Assembly: GCA_009778475.1 (NCBI GenBank)
Contig: WRJS01000014.1
Coordinates: forward strand, 1 to 49,888
Direction: 5' to 3'
Length of the DNA stretch: 49,888 nucleotides
From: Kiritimatiellota bacterium
GTDB lineage: Bacteria > Verrucomicrobiota > Kiritimatiellia > RFP12 > UBA1067
Shown here piece by piece: positions 16,854-25,936 of the stretch. The notes below the pieces were generated by a model. The model was given only the letters and a program-made list of their open reading frames with translations, was not told the origin of the DNA and made no database searches. Both the position numbers and the translations under genes were made by a program. Within the stretch, counting starts at the first letter, position 1, and every line of letters starts with the position of its first letter.

Positions 16854-19706
16854 ATGGATACAATCAAGAAAATGGTAGTCGGAATTGTTCCGGCATGTGT
16901 CGCGCTGTTGGCGGCGGACACGTGTCTGGCTTCGGAGATATTCATTGACGTGCCCGAGATTGTCCCGGTCATGGCGCGGTTGAAGAAGGGCGAGATGTCG
17001 CGGGAGGAGGCTGTCCGCACGCTGGCGGCCGTGGCGAACGGGTACAGGGAAGCCATGGAGGAAAGCCTTTCGCCTATCGCCGGAAAAGGGCGGTGGGACG
17101 AACGCGCCATGTATTGCGGTACCGTGCTGGCGGCGATAAGCAGGCTCAAGGACAAAGCCTCGCTTCCGTTTTTTGAGGAGATGTCGCTCGCCATTTACGA
17201 GGACACTCGCAAGACGGCGATTGCGGGGTACATTGAGGTCGCCGAGCCTGTGGACGCGCTCCCGTTCATCGAACGGATTGAGCGGGATTGGCGTTACACC
17301 GAGCGCGACCGCGAGGCCGCATACCATCAACTGGCCAAATTCTTCATGGACTACAAGGCATGGAAACGGGAGCAGGAGAATTGGGGGCGGCGCGTGTCGC
17401 CCACTTCCCCCTATCCCGAACTTGCCAAGGCGGACAAGGGGAAGGTCTTCACCTTCATGCTGGAAAGGTTGCAGACAGAGCAGAACTCGGGCATCGCGCA
17501 GACGTTGGACAAACTGCTCGCGAGGCTGCTCTCCGGTTACGCGTCCAGCGTCCAGCGGGCGCAGGTCGCGGAAAGGTTTGACGACGGGAATTACGGTAGT
17601 TATTGGCTGGACGCCAGGACGGCTGTCGCCAAGACGCCGGAAAGGAGGCGCAAGGATTTTCGCGCGAAGGGCGAACTCCTCGAAGGGCGGGACGCGCGGG
17701 TATGGCAGAAACAAAAACCACCATTGCCCGACGACCCGGCCGCGCTGGCGGAACTTGCGCGGAAGGAGGCGGATGTTTGGGTGCGCCGCGCGGTGGTGCC
17801 AAAACTCGCTGACCAAGCGCTTTTGATGGCGTTGGCGGAAAACGACCCTGACCACGAGGTGCGCCGGCTGGCCGTCCTCCATCTCGCCGACCAAGCGTCC
17901 CTTGCGCGCATCGCGACGAATGACACCTACACATTGGCGATGCGCTGGGCCGCGGTGTCCCAGTTGGACGACCAGGCGCTGCTTGCGGAAATCGCCCAAA
18001 GCGACGCGGACGCGAATTTGCGTTGCGAGGCGATTTCCAGACTCGCCGACCAGCCGCTCCTTGCGCGCATCGTGCGGGATCGCGGCGAGGACAAGAGAAC
18101 ACGCCAATTGGCGATGCACGCGCTCACCGACCAAACGCTTTTAATGGAATTCGCAAGGAACGGCAATGAGAAATGGGAACGCCACGCAGCGGTGTATAAA
18201 ATCAGCGACCTGTCATGCCTTGCTGAAATCGCAAGGGACAGTCAGGATGGTTTTATGCGCCAAGTCGCGGTGGACAAGATCAACGACCAGACGCTCCTTG
18301 AAGAGATTGCAAGAATCGCGAACAGGGACGATTGGGATTGGGCGCGTTGGAAAGCCATCGGCAAACTCACAAACCAAACGCTTCTCGCCGAACTCGCGGC
18401 AAACGACGGCGATGTTCGGGCGCGTTGCGCGGCAATCCGCAAACTGACAGACCGAACACTCCTTCAAGGTCTTGCGAAGAATGACAAAGAACCGGACGTG
18501 CGCAAGGAGGCGGCAAGCAAACTCAAGGGCTTGACGCTTTTCCCCGAGTTCGGATTCACGCCAAACGCGCACGATGCCAACGTGCGCCAGGCGGCGGTCC
18601 AAAAAATGACCGATCAGGCCCTCATCGCGAAAATCGCCCAAAAAGACACGGACATGGGAGTGCGCAGGACGGCGGTGGCAAGACTGACCGACCAAGCCCT
18701 GCTTGCCAAAATCGCGCAGAATGACAAGGGCGAACATGTGCGTGGCGCGGCGGTGGAAAGGCTGGACAACCAAACCCTCCTTGAAAAAATCGCCCAAACG
18801 GACAAGCATGAGAGTGTGCGCCGTGAGGCGGTCAAAAAATTGACCAACCAAACCCTCATCGCGGAAATCGCGGAAAACGACAAGCACGAATGGGTGCGCG
18901 GTGACGCGATGCGGATGCTGGAGGACCAAGCCGCCATCGCGTGGATCGCAAAAAGCAGCGCGAATGAGCGTGTGCGCGTCAAGGCAATAGAACGGTTGAC
19001 CGACCCAGCCATCCTTGCCGACTTTGCGCAAAACGCCCAAACCGATTGGGAACGCACCACGGCAAGGAATCAAATCTATTGGATGACCTGCACATTAGAC
19101 GACACCGCCCGCCTTAAAAAACTCGCGAGGAATGCCGACGCGAAAGTCTCCGGGGAGGCAAAAGCACGGCTCAAGGAATTGGAATGGCGTGACAGACCTG
19201 AAAACCAAACAAACGCCGCGCAAGATAACGCAGACCCGTGGCCGCGCCAAACGGCGGTGTATCGGTTGACCGACCAGACACGCTTGGGCGAAATCGCAAC
19301 CACGGACGACGACCGCTTCGTGCGCCTTGCCGCAACCTACAAACTCCGCGACCAGAAAATCCTCGAAACATTGGCCGTCCACGACAGCGACTACTTTGTG
19401 CGTCTGGCGGCTGTATCCCAACTCACGGATCAGGCACTCCTCATGCAAATCGGGAAAAGTTCCAAAGACGAGGCCATGCTGAAGACCCTCCTTCCGCGCG
19501 TCAACGCCACCCATCAAACCTTCTTTGCGGAAATCGCAAGGCTCAACGCGCATCACAGCACCATGGACCTTGCGATATCCAGAATCACAGACCTGGCGCT
19601 TCTTGCCGAAATCGCAAACGACGATCCCCCAAACGATCACTGGTCCAAGGAAAAGGCGAGACATCGGTTAAAAATGTTGAAAGCGCAAAATAGCGGCATC
19701 CAATAG
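16854..19706 (+). CDS. Secreted protein of about 20 LRV/HEAT-like repeats
   Basis: 950 residues. An N-terminal signal peptide (MDTIKKMVVGIVPACVALLA, cleavage likely after CLA) is followed by a helical region of about 270 residues, then about 20 tandem units of 26-27 residues with the pattern VRxxAVxxLTDQxLLxxIAxND, for example in 17764-18960 and again 19232-19470. This matches the leucine-rich-repeat-variant/HEAT-like solenoid class, which binds proteins. Repeat 10 and the 19080-19225 stretch are degenerate. Residues before position 16854 (from a TTG at 16818) overlap the promoter and are not used. No partner is apparent; a periplasmic binding or scaffold role is inferred from fold only. Confidence 0.82.
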   Translation: MDTIKKMVVGIVPACVALLAADTCLASEIFIDVPEIVPVMARLKKGEMSREEAVRTLAAVANGYREAMEESLSPIAGKGRWDERAMYCGTVLAAISRLKDKASLPFFEEMSLAIYEDTRKTAIAGYIEVAEPVDALPFIERIERDWRYTERDREAAYHQLAKFFMDYKAWKREQENWGRRVSPTSPYPELAKADKGKVFTFMLERLQTEQNSGIAQTLDKLLARLLSGYASSVQRAQVAERFDDGNYGSYWLDARTAVAKTPERRRKDFRAKGELLEGRDARVWQKQKPPLPDDPAALAELARKEADVWVRRAVVPKLADQALLMALAENDPDHEVRRLAVLHLADQASLARIATNDTYTLAMRWAAVSQLDDQALLAEIAQSDADANLRCEAISRLADQPLLARIVRDRGEDKRTRQLAMHALTDQTLLMEFARNGNEKWERHAAVYKISDLSCLAEIARDSQDGFMRQVAVDKINDQTLLEEIARIANRDDWDWARWKAIGKLTNQTLLAELAANDGDVRARCAAIRKLTDRTLLQGLAKNDKEPDVRKEAASKLKGLTLFPEFGFTPNAHDANVRQAAVQKMTDQALIAKIAQKDTDMGVRRTAVARLTDQALLAKIAQNDKGEHVRGAAVERLDNQTLLEKIAQTDKHESVRREAVKKLTNQTLIAEIAENDKHEWVRGDAMRMLEDQAAIAWIAKSSANERVRVKAIERLTDPAILADFAQNAQTDWERTTARNQIYWMTCTLDDTARLKKLARNADAKVSGEAKARLKELEWRDRPENQTNAAQDNADPWPRQTAVYRLTDQTRLGEIATTDDDRFVRLAATYKLRDQKILETLAVHDSDYFVRLAAVSQLTDQALLMQIGKSSKDEAMLKTLLPRVNATHQTFFAEIARLNAHHSTMDLAISRITDLALLAEIANDDPPNDHWSKEKARHRLKMLKAQNSGIQ

Positions 19707-19732
19707 ATTTGTTCCCAAACCATTGACTTGAT

Positions 19733-19764
19733 GTTGTCATATATGGAGTGCGGCGGGGTTCCGC
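19733..19764. repeat. Half copy of the GTGACAACATCAAG / ATGGAGTGCGG repeat family
   Basis: TGATGTTGTCATATATGGAG is the reverse complement of the CTCCATATATG..ACAACATCA junction at 6701-6722. It then continues as ATGGAGTGCGGCGG like the element at 4345. A further GCACTCCATAT lies at 19931. Confidence 0.6.
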
Positions 19765-19845
19765 TTCGGGGCGCATACAGCCGCTATTGCAATATAGTGT
19801 CTATCAATAACATTGACACAGTTGGACATCTCAATGGCAAGCGTC

Positions 19846-19914
19846 GTAGAGACGGATGATTATCCGTCTCCGCAGGGCAATGACACGGGGAGACGGATAA
19901 TCATCCGTCTCTAC
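19846..19914. repeat. Perfect 26-bp inverted repeat
   Basis: Arms 19846-19871 and 19889-19914 (starting GTAGAGACGGATGATTATCC) are exactly complementary around a 17-base loop. Each arm contains a smaller palindrome (GACGGATgATTATCCGTC). It lies between two same-strand genes in the gene-free stretch 19707-20124 and could form a terminator-like structure without a T-tract. Confidence 0.85.
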
Positions 19915-20063
19915 GCATTATCCCAAAAAAGCGCACTCCATATTGCATACCTCTCATCAAACGGCCATGTGGCAATGGCGTGCATGAATGGCGGGTGACA
20001 GGGTTTTAGAGCAGGTCTAATAAATTGCCGCGAAACCGTATTCTGGTTATTGCGTCTATAGGC

Positions 20064-20092
20064 TTGTTATCCGCCCGCCAATCTGTTATCGT
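20064..20092 (+). promoter_or_regulatory. Possible sigma-70-type promoter for the HzsA-related gene
   Basis: TTGTTA, 17-base spacer, TATCGT, 33 bases before the ATG; GGAGG follows at eight bases from the start codon. Confidence 0.4.
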
Positions 20093-20124
20093 TTTCAACG
20101 TGTTACGAAATGGAGGTTTGACCC

Positions 20125-22695
20125 ATGAATTTCAGATTGCTTCTTGTTGTGCTTGCCGCGCGGTGTGCGTGCGCGGCCGTTGCGGCGGAGATGCCGGCGG
20201 AGGTGGCGGCGGAGTATGCGGAGACGCAGCGGGCGATCGCGGAGTCGCGCGCGTGGAACGTGGCGCGGCTGGCGCGGGAGTCGGCGACGCCGGAGGCGAT
20301 GCTGTGCGCGGCGGAGCGGTGGCCGTCGGTGGTCATCCTGAAGCGCACGCAGGCGCTGGCGGCGCACCTCGGGCGCGAGGGCGTGGACGTGGGCGGGGCC
20401 GTGAAGAAACTCGCGGCGTTCGTGGCGTCGCCCGTCACGCCGGAGGAGGACAGGGCGCGTTTCGCGGAGATCGCGGCGGTGCGCCGTGCGCTGGCGTTCA
20501 AGAACCCGCTGCTGAGTTTCGACCGCATCGTGTTCCTGAAGCATGACCGCATGACGCGCGGTGAGTTGCACATGTGCGACCAGTATCTGGGCTTCAACCA
20601 GAAGAAGGGCGGGGGCGTGTTCGTGCTGGAGGGGGCGTTCGGCGATGCGCCGTCGGTGCGGCCGCTGCTGGCGGAGCCTGTGGCGAAGGGGCGGCTCGCG
20701 GGCAGGGCGCTCGGCGATGAGGGGTCGTTCGTGGGGCTGTGCCTGGACTATGACGCGTCGCGGCTGGCGTTCGCGTACACGGAGGCGGAGTGGGGCGTGC
20801 CGGAGGATGGCTGGGACTGGAAGGATCAGCCGGGGGGCGTGCAGAAAGTCGGCGGCCAGCCCAATCACGCGAAGCATTATTACTGGAAGCCGGAGGGCGC
20901 GTTCCACATTTTCAGCGTGGGCGCGGACGGCAAGAACCTCGTGCAACTGACGGACGGGATGTGGAACGACACGCACCCGTGCTTCCTGCCGAACGGGCGC
21001 ATCGTGTTCGTGTCGGAGCGGCAGGCGGGGCAGACGCGGTGCAGCGCGCGCGCGTTGCCGTGCACCACGCTGCACTGCATGATGGCGGACGGCAGCGACC
21101 TCGTGAAGATGAGTTACCACGAGACGACGGAGTGGCACCCGAGCGTGGACAACGCGGGCATGATCGTCTATACGCGCTGGGACTACGTGGACCGCGACTC
21201 CGACGTGGCGCATCACCCGTGGCTGTGTTTCCCCGACGGGCGTAACCCGCAGTCGTTCCACGGCAATTACCCGCGCATCCGCGAGTCGCGCCCGTGGATG
21301 GAGATGTCCATCCGCGCCATCCCCGGCTCGCCGCTCTACATGGCCACCACCGGCATCCACCACGGCGAGGCCTACGGCTCAATCGTCACCATCGACCCGC
21401 GCATCGACGACGACCACTCGACCGGCCAGGTCAGGCGCGTCACGCCCGAGCATTTCTTCCCCGAGTCCGAGGACCTGCCCGGCCACCCCATGAAGCGCGG
21501 CACCATGACGCGCCACGCCGACTCCACCGCGCACCTCGACCCGTTCGGTGCGCCGTGGCCGCTCTCGGAGACGCACTTCCTCGCGGTGTACAGCCGCGGC
21601 AAGAAGGAACCCTACGGCATCTACCTCTGCGACATCTTCGGCAACCGCGAACTGCTCTACCGCGACAACGCAATCAGTTGCCTCGACCCCATCCCGTTCG
21701 CCCCGCGCGCCCGCCCGCCTATCCTCGAGAGCCACTCGAAACTGATGGCCGCCGACCGCGCGCCCGGCGAGCCGCGCCCGCTCATGGGCGAGGTCGCGCT
21801 CATGGACGTGTACGAGAGTCAGGAGCCGTGGCCCGAGGGCGCCGCCATCCGCTCCCTGCGCGTCGTGACCGTGTTCCCGAAAGACACCTTCGCGCAGGAC
21901 GACCCCAAGGTCGGCATAGCCGAGCAGTCGCTCGCGCGCGGCGTGCTGGGAACCGTCCCCGTCGAAGCCGACGGCAGCGCGTACTTCACCCTGCCCACAG
22001 GGTGCGAGGTTTATTTTCAGGCGCTGGACGAAAACGGCCTTGCGGTGCAGACCATGCGCTCCGGCACCTACGTTCAGCCCGGCGAGCGCCTGACGTGCGT
22101 CGGGTGCCACGAGAGCAAGAAGACCTCCTCCGGCTCGCGCCGCGACGGCAAGATCCCGCTGGCCCTCGCGCGCGCACCCTCGCAGTTGCAGCCCGACGCC
22201 GAGGGTTCCTACCCCCTCACCTTCCCGCGCCTCGTGCAGCCCGTCCTCGACAAGCACTGCGTGGAGTGCCATGTCAAAGAGACCGCCGACCGCAAGGCCA
22301 AGAAGCCCGACGCGAAAGGCCCGCCCGACCTGCGCGGCGACGTGTTCGGCAAGTGGGGCTGGTCGGAGGCCTACCGCTCGCTCACCGTCAACCACGCCAA
22401 GCCCGACAGCATGGCGTGGGGCATGTGCGGCGGCAACGGCGTGGTGCAGTCGCACAACGAGCCGCAATACTCCGTCCCCGGTCAGGTCGGCGCGCGCGTC
22501 ACCAAGCTCTACGCGCTGCTCTCCAAAGGGCACGGCGGCGTGAAGCTCACCCCCGAGGAGATGCGCCGCATCACCTGCTGGCTCGACTGCAACAGCGTCT
22601 TCTACGGCGACTACTACGAGATGGGCAAGCAGGCCAAGGGCGAGGTCGTCTGGTCCAAGCTCGGCGTCCCCGAAGCGTTCAGGACGGCGCGGTGA
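20125..22695 (+). CDS. HzsA-related secreted di-haem cytochrome with beta-propeller
   Basis: 856 residues with a signal peptide (cleavage near AVAAE). The central part contains PD40/WD40-like propeller blades (FHIFSVGADGKNLVQLTDG, THPCFLPNGRIVFVSER, DLVKMSYHETTEWHPSV). Two c-type haem motifs follow: CVGCH at 658-662 and CVECH at 712-716. This propeller plus two-haem arrangement is that of the hydrazine synthase alpha subunit-related family, which is abundant in planctomycetes and related bacteria that do not perform anammox. Function is unknown; a redox or carbohydrate-related periplasmic role is guesswork. Haem attachment needs a cytochrome c maturation system not seen here. It stands alone between unrelated genes. 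Confidence 0.85.
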   Translation: MNFRLLLVVLAARCACAAVAAEMPAEVAAEYAETQRAIAESRAWNVARLARESATPEAMLCAAERWPSVVILKRTQALAAHLGREGVDVGGAVKKLAAFVASPVTPEEDRARFAEIAAVRRALAFKNPLLSFDRIVFLKHDRMTRGELHMCDQYLGFNQKKGGGVFVLEGAFGDAPSVRPLLAEPVAKGRLAGRALGDEGSFVGLCLDYDASRLAFAYTEAEWGVPEDGWDWKDQPGGVQKVGGQPNHAKHYYWKPEGAFHIFSVGADGKNLVQLTDGMWNDTHPCFLPNGRIVFVSERQAGQTRCSARALPCTTLHCMMADGSDLVKMSYHETTEWHPSVDNAGMIVYTRWDYVDRDSDVAHHPWLCFPDGRNPQSFHGNYPRIRESRPWMEMSIRAIPGSPLYMATTGIHHGEAYGSIVTIDPRIDDDHSTGQVRRVTPEHFFPESEDLPGHPMKRGTMTRHADSTAHLDPFGAPWPLSETHFLAVYSRGKKEPYGIYLCDIFGNRELLYRDNAISCLDPIPFAPRARPPILESHSKLMAADRAPGEPRPLMGEVALMDVYESQEPWPEGAAIRSLRVVTVFPKDTFAQDDPKVGIAEQSLARGVLGTVPVEADGSAYFTLPTGCEVYFQALDENGLAVQTMRSGTYVQPGERLTCVGCHESKKTSSGSRRDGKIPLALARAPSQLQPDAEGSYPLTFPRLVQPVLDKHCVECHVKETADRKAKKPDAKGPPDLRGDVFGKWGWSEAYRSLTVNHAKPDSMAWGMCGGNGVVQSHNEPQYSVPGQVGARVTKLYALLSKGHGGVKLTPEEMRRITCWLDCNSVFYGDYYEMGKQAKGEVVWSKLGVPEAFRTAR

Positions 22696-22845
22696 AAGAA
22701 AACGCAGATGATGGACGCAGTGGACAAAATGGGCGTAGCGGACGATATGGACAACAGCCGTGTCTATTCTGTTCATCTTGCCCACCCCGTCCACTTCGCC
22801 CACCCCGTCCACCCTTTAACCCCTAACCCTTAACCCCTTCTCACC

Positions 22846-24069
22846 ATGAACTTCTGGAAAGACACATCGTACCCGATCATCCTCTCCTGCGCGCGCGGGA
22901 TGGTGCCGCAGACCGTGGGCGAGCTCACGCGCATGGGCTACGCCATCGTTGACGCCACCGACAACATCGCCGTCGTGCGCGGCAATATGCGCGACGTGAT
23001 GCGCCTGAACCTCCAGCTGCGCACCGCGCACCGCGTCCTCGTGCCGCTGCTCCGCGCCGAGTGCCGCCACCTGCGCGAGCTCTACGACGCGGCCTACAGC
23101 ATCGAGTGGGAAAACCTCTTCGACGCGGACGGCTATTTCATGGTCAACTCCATCGTCAACAACGACACCGTGCGCGACACCCGCATGCCGTCACTGAAAA
23201 CCAAGGACGCCGTCGCCGACCGTATGCGCAACTTCTGCGGCGGCCGCCCGGACTCGGGGCACGAGACGCACGGCGCGGCGGTGTTCCTCTACTGGCAGGG
23301 CTCGGAGGCCACGTTCTTCATCGACACCACGGGCGAGCCGCTCTCGCGCCGCGGCTACCGCAAGCTCCCGGGCGCGGCCCCGATGCAGGAGACCCTCGCG
23401 GCGGGGTGCGTGCTGGCCTCGGGCTGGGATCCCGCGACGCCGTTCGTCCTGCCCATGTGCGGCAGCGGCACCCCGGCCATCGAGGCCGCGCTCATCGCGC
23501 TCAACCGCGCGCCCGGCAGCTTCAAGAGCCACTTCGCGTTCATGGCGCTGAAGGGCTACCGCATCACCATCCCCGGCGAGCGCGCCGGAACGAGCGTGCG
23601 CCAGCGCTTCGGCGCGTCGCCCGAGCAGATATGGAAAGAGATGGTGCTGACCGCCCGCGAGCAGGAACGCAAGGAGGGCATGCCGCCCATCATCGCCACC
23701 GACATCAGCGAGGAGGCCATCGAGACCGCGCACATGAACGCCATCGCCGCAGGCGTCGCCGAGCACATCACGTTCTACGAGTGCGACTTCGCGGAGACGA
23801 AGATGCCGCCCGCGCCGGGCGTCGTATTCCTCAACCCCGAATACGGCGAGCGGCTTGGCGCGGACATGGACCTCGAGCCCGTCTATAGCCGCATCGGCGA
23901 CTTCTTCAAGCAGAAATGCACGGGCTACACCGGGTGCGTGTTCACGGGCAACATGGAGATGTCGCGCAAGATCGGCCTGCGGTCACTGAAGCGCATCCCC
24001 TTTTTCAACGGCCCGCTCGACTGCCGCCTCATCATCTTCGACCTCTACGAAGGGACAGAAAACCCATGA
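22846..24069 (+). CDS. THUMP-domain RNA methyltransferase, RlmL/Trm14-like
   Basis: 407 residues. The N-terminal part is a ferredoxin-like/THUMP region (IILSCARGMVPQTVGEL onward), the C-terminal part a Rossmann methyltransferase that should make N2-methylguanosine in RNA: DTTGEPLSRRGYRKLPGAAP is the linker typical for RlmL, LPMCGSGTPAIEAAL binds AdoMet, and IIATDISEEAIETA holds the acidic ribose ligand. The catalytic loop reads LNPEYGERLG, where RlmL has NPPYGERL, so the second proline is Glu. RlmK-type C-terminal domain is absent. It overlaps the kinase gene by 4 bp (ATGA). The 150 bases before it hold short GTGGAC.. direct repeats but no gene. Confidence 0.85.
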   Translation: MNFWKDTSYPIILSCARGMVPQTVGELTRMGYAIVDATDNIAVVRGNMRDVMRLNLQLRTAHRVLVPLLRAECRHLRELYDAAYSIEWENLFDADGYFMVNSIVNNDTVRDTRMPSLKTKDAVADRMRNFCGGRPDSGHETHGAAVFLYWQGSEATFFIDTTGEPLSRRGYRKLPGAAPMQETLAAGCVLASGWDPATPFVLPMCGSGTPAIEAALIALNRAPGSFKSHFAFMALKGYRITIPGERAGTSVRQRFGASPEQIWKEMVLTAREQERKEGMPPIIATDISEEAIETAHMNAIAAGVAEHITFYECDFAETKMPPAPGVVFLNPEYGERLGADMDLEPVYSRIGDFFKQKCTGYTGCVFTGNMEMSRKIGLRSLKRIPFFNGPLDCRLIIFDLYEGTENP

Positions 24070-25730
24070 ACGCAATCTCCGTGACAATCCACGGGCAGGC
24101 GCCCGTCATGGTCTCCTCCGGGACGCTCCTGCGCGACGTGCTGCCCACCGTCAACAAAGACGGCCTGCCCGTCGTCGGCGCGATCGTCAACAACATGGTG
24201 CAGTCGCTGTGCATACCGCTCATGGCCGACGTCACCGTCAAGCCCCTGACCGCCACCGACGAGCACGGCTGGAACGTTTACCGCGCCTCCTGCTGCTTCC
24301 TCATGGCCAAGGCCGCGCACGAGCTGTTCCCCGACCTCGAATGCCGCGTGCGCAACTCCGTCGGCCCGGGCCTCTACTGCACCGTCGCCTGGCCCGACCT
24401 CCGCGAGGACGCCCTCGCCGACAACGTCGCCCGCCTCAAGGCCGCCATGCAGGAGATGGTGCGCCAAGACCTCGCCATCACCTACGAGCTCGTCACCTAC
24501 GAGGCCGCCGTCAACCGCTTCCGCGACGCGCACCAGACCGACAAGCTCAACCTCCTCGCCCACCGCAACCCCCCCGCCGTCTCCCTCACCTGCTGCGGCG
24601 ACTACCGCGACATCAGCCAGACCGCCCTCGTGCCGCGCACCGGCATCCTCAAGCGCTTCGACCTCGTGCCGCACGCCGAAGGCTTCGTGCTGAACATCCC
24701 CTCCTCCGCGAACCCCGGCGAACTGCTCCCCCTCCCCCCCGGCGAGCACCTCTTCGAGGTTTACCGCGAGCACATCGAGTGGGGCAAGATCGTCGGCGTC
24801 ACCACCGTCGGCCAGCTCAACCAGACCATCCTCGAGAAACGCGCCGCCGACTTCGTGCAGACCATCGAGGCCCTCCACAACAAGAAGCTCGACCGCATCG
24901 CCGACCGCATCACCCAGCGCCGCCCCCCCGTGCGCCTCGTGCTGATCGCCGGCCCCTCCTCCGCCGGCAAGACCACCACCGCCAAGCGCCTCATCACCCA
25001 CCTGCGCGTCAACGGCCACAACCCCATCCTCATCTCCACCGACAACTACTTCGTCGGCGACGAACTCAACCCCCGCGACAAAGACGGCAGCCTCGACTAC
25101 GAGCACATCGAGGCCATGGACCTGCCCCGCCTCAACAGCGACCTCCTGCGCCTCATGGCCGGCGAGGCCGTGCGCATGCGCACCTTCGACTTCAAGCGCA
25201 AGCAGGGCCTCGACCAAGACCACGAGACCCGCCTCCCGCCCGACGGCATCATCGTCATGGAAGGCATCCACAGCCTCAATCCCCAGATGTCCGCCGACGT
25301 GCCGAAGGCGGCCAAGTTCCTCATCTACGTCAACACCCTCACCCAGCTCGGCATCGACGGCGGCAACCGCATCTCCACCGCCGACACCCGCATCATCCGC
25401 CGCATGGTGCGCGACCACCAGTTCCGCAACCGCTCCGCATTCGACACCCTGCGCCTCTGGAAATCCGTCACCCGCGGCGAGCGCCGCTGGATCTACCCCT
25501 ACCAGCACCACGCCGACGCCGTGTTCAACTCCTCGCTCGACTACGAGCTCGCCGTGCTCAAGCCCATCGCCACGCTCCTGCTCAACCAGATCAAGCCCTG
25601 GCACGAGGAATACATCGAGGCCCGCCGCCTCTCCGGCCTGCTGCACAACTTCTCCTCCCTCTCCGCCGACGTCGTCCCCGGCGACTCCATCCTCCGCGAG
25701 ACCATCGGCAACAGCCTGCTCGAATACTGA
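24066..25730 (+). CDS. Uridine kinase-like nucleoside kinase with N-terminal TGS domain
   Basis: 554 residues. The first 65 form a TGS-like domain (SVTIHGQAPVMVSSGTLLRD), a threonyl-tRNA-synthetase-like region follows (about 70-240), and the C-terminal half is a P-loop kinase: Walker A GPSSAGKTT, STDNYFVGDELNPRDKDGSLDYEHIEA as the substrate-binding stretch, IVMEGIHSLNP as Walker B, RIIRRMVRDHQFRN lid. This TGS-synthetase-like-kinase fusion is a known bacterial arrangement annotated as uridine kinase or nucleoside kinase. Translationally coupled to the upstream methyltransferase by ATGA, hinting at an RNA or nucleotide salvage link. Substrate is not proven. Confidence 0.85.
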   Translation: MNAISVTIHGQAPVMVSSGTLLRDVLPTVNKDGLPVVGAIVNNMVQSLCIPLMADVTVKPLTATDEHGWNVYRASCCFLMAKAAHELFPDLECRVRNSVGPGLYCTVAWPDLREDALADNVARLKAAMQEMVRQDLAITYELVTYEAAVNRFRDAHQTDKLNLLAHRNPPAVSLTCCGDYRDISQTALVPRTGILKRFDLVPHAEGFVLNIPSSANPGELLPLPPGEHLFEVYREHIEWGKIVGVTTVGQLNQTILEKRAADFVQTIEALHNKKLDRIADRITQRRPPVRLVLIAGPSSAGKTTTAKRLITHLRVNGHNPILISTDNYFVGDELNPRDKDGSLDYEHIEAMDLPRLNSDLLRLMAGEAVRMRTFDFKRKQGLDQDHETRLPPDGIIVMEGIHSLNPQMSADVPKAAKFLIYVNTLTQLGIDGGNRISTADTRIIRRMVRDHQFRNRSAFDTLRLWKSVTRGERRWIYPYQHHADAVFNSSLDYELAVLKPIATLLLNQIKPWHEEYIEARRLSGLLHNFSSLSADVVPGDSILRETIGNSLLEY

Positions 25731-25871
25731 CCGGCACATGGGGGGCGAATAGAGCCGTTTATTGCGGTGGGCATACTTAATGGGACATCCCATCCTGCGG
25801 CTCGCGGTTTGATACATAATGACTGATGTTTGATGAGAAGGACGCTGTTTAGACCTATTGCCAACAGGCAT

Positions 25872-25900
25872 GTGACAACATCAAGTTAAAATGTTATATT
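25872..25900 (+). promoter_or_regulatory. Putative promoter of the TonB receptor, with a repeat-derived -35 box
   Basis: GTGACA, 17-base spacer, TATATT. The -35 and half of the spacer lie in the repeat TGTGACAACATCAAGTTAAA (25871-25890), shared with 6712-6731, where no -10 follows. The rest of 25731-25936 holds no gene. Confidence 0.45.
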
Positions 25901-25936
25901 TTGAACCTCGGGGCGAGGGGATGCGTTTGATAGGGC

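Noticed and set aside
20125-22695. Anammox hydrazine synthase
   Set aside because: No HzsB/HzsC partner or hydrazine dehydrogenase is nearby, and the HzsA-related family is broad; only family resemblance is claimed.
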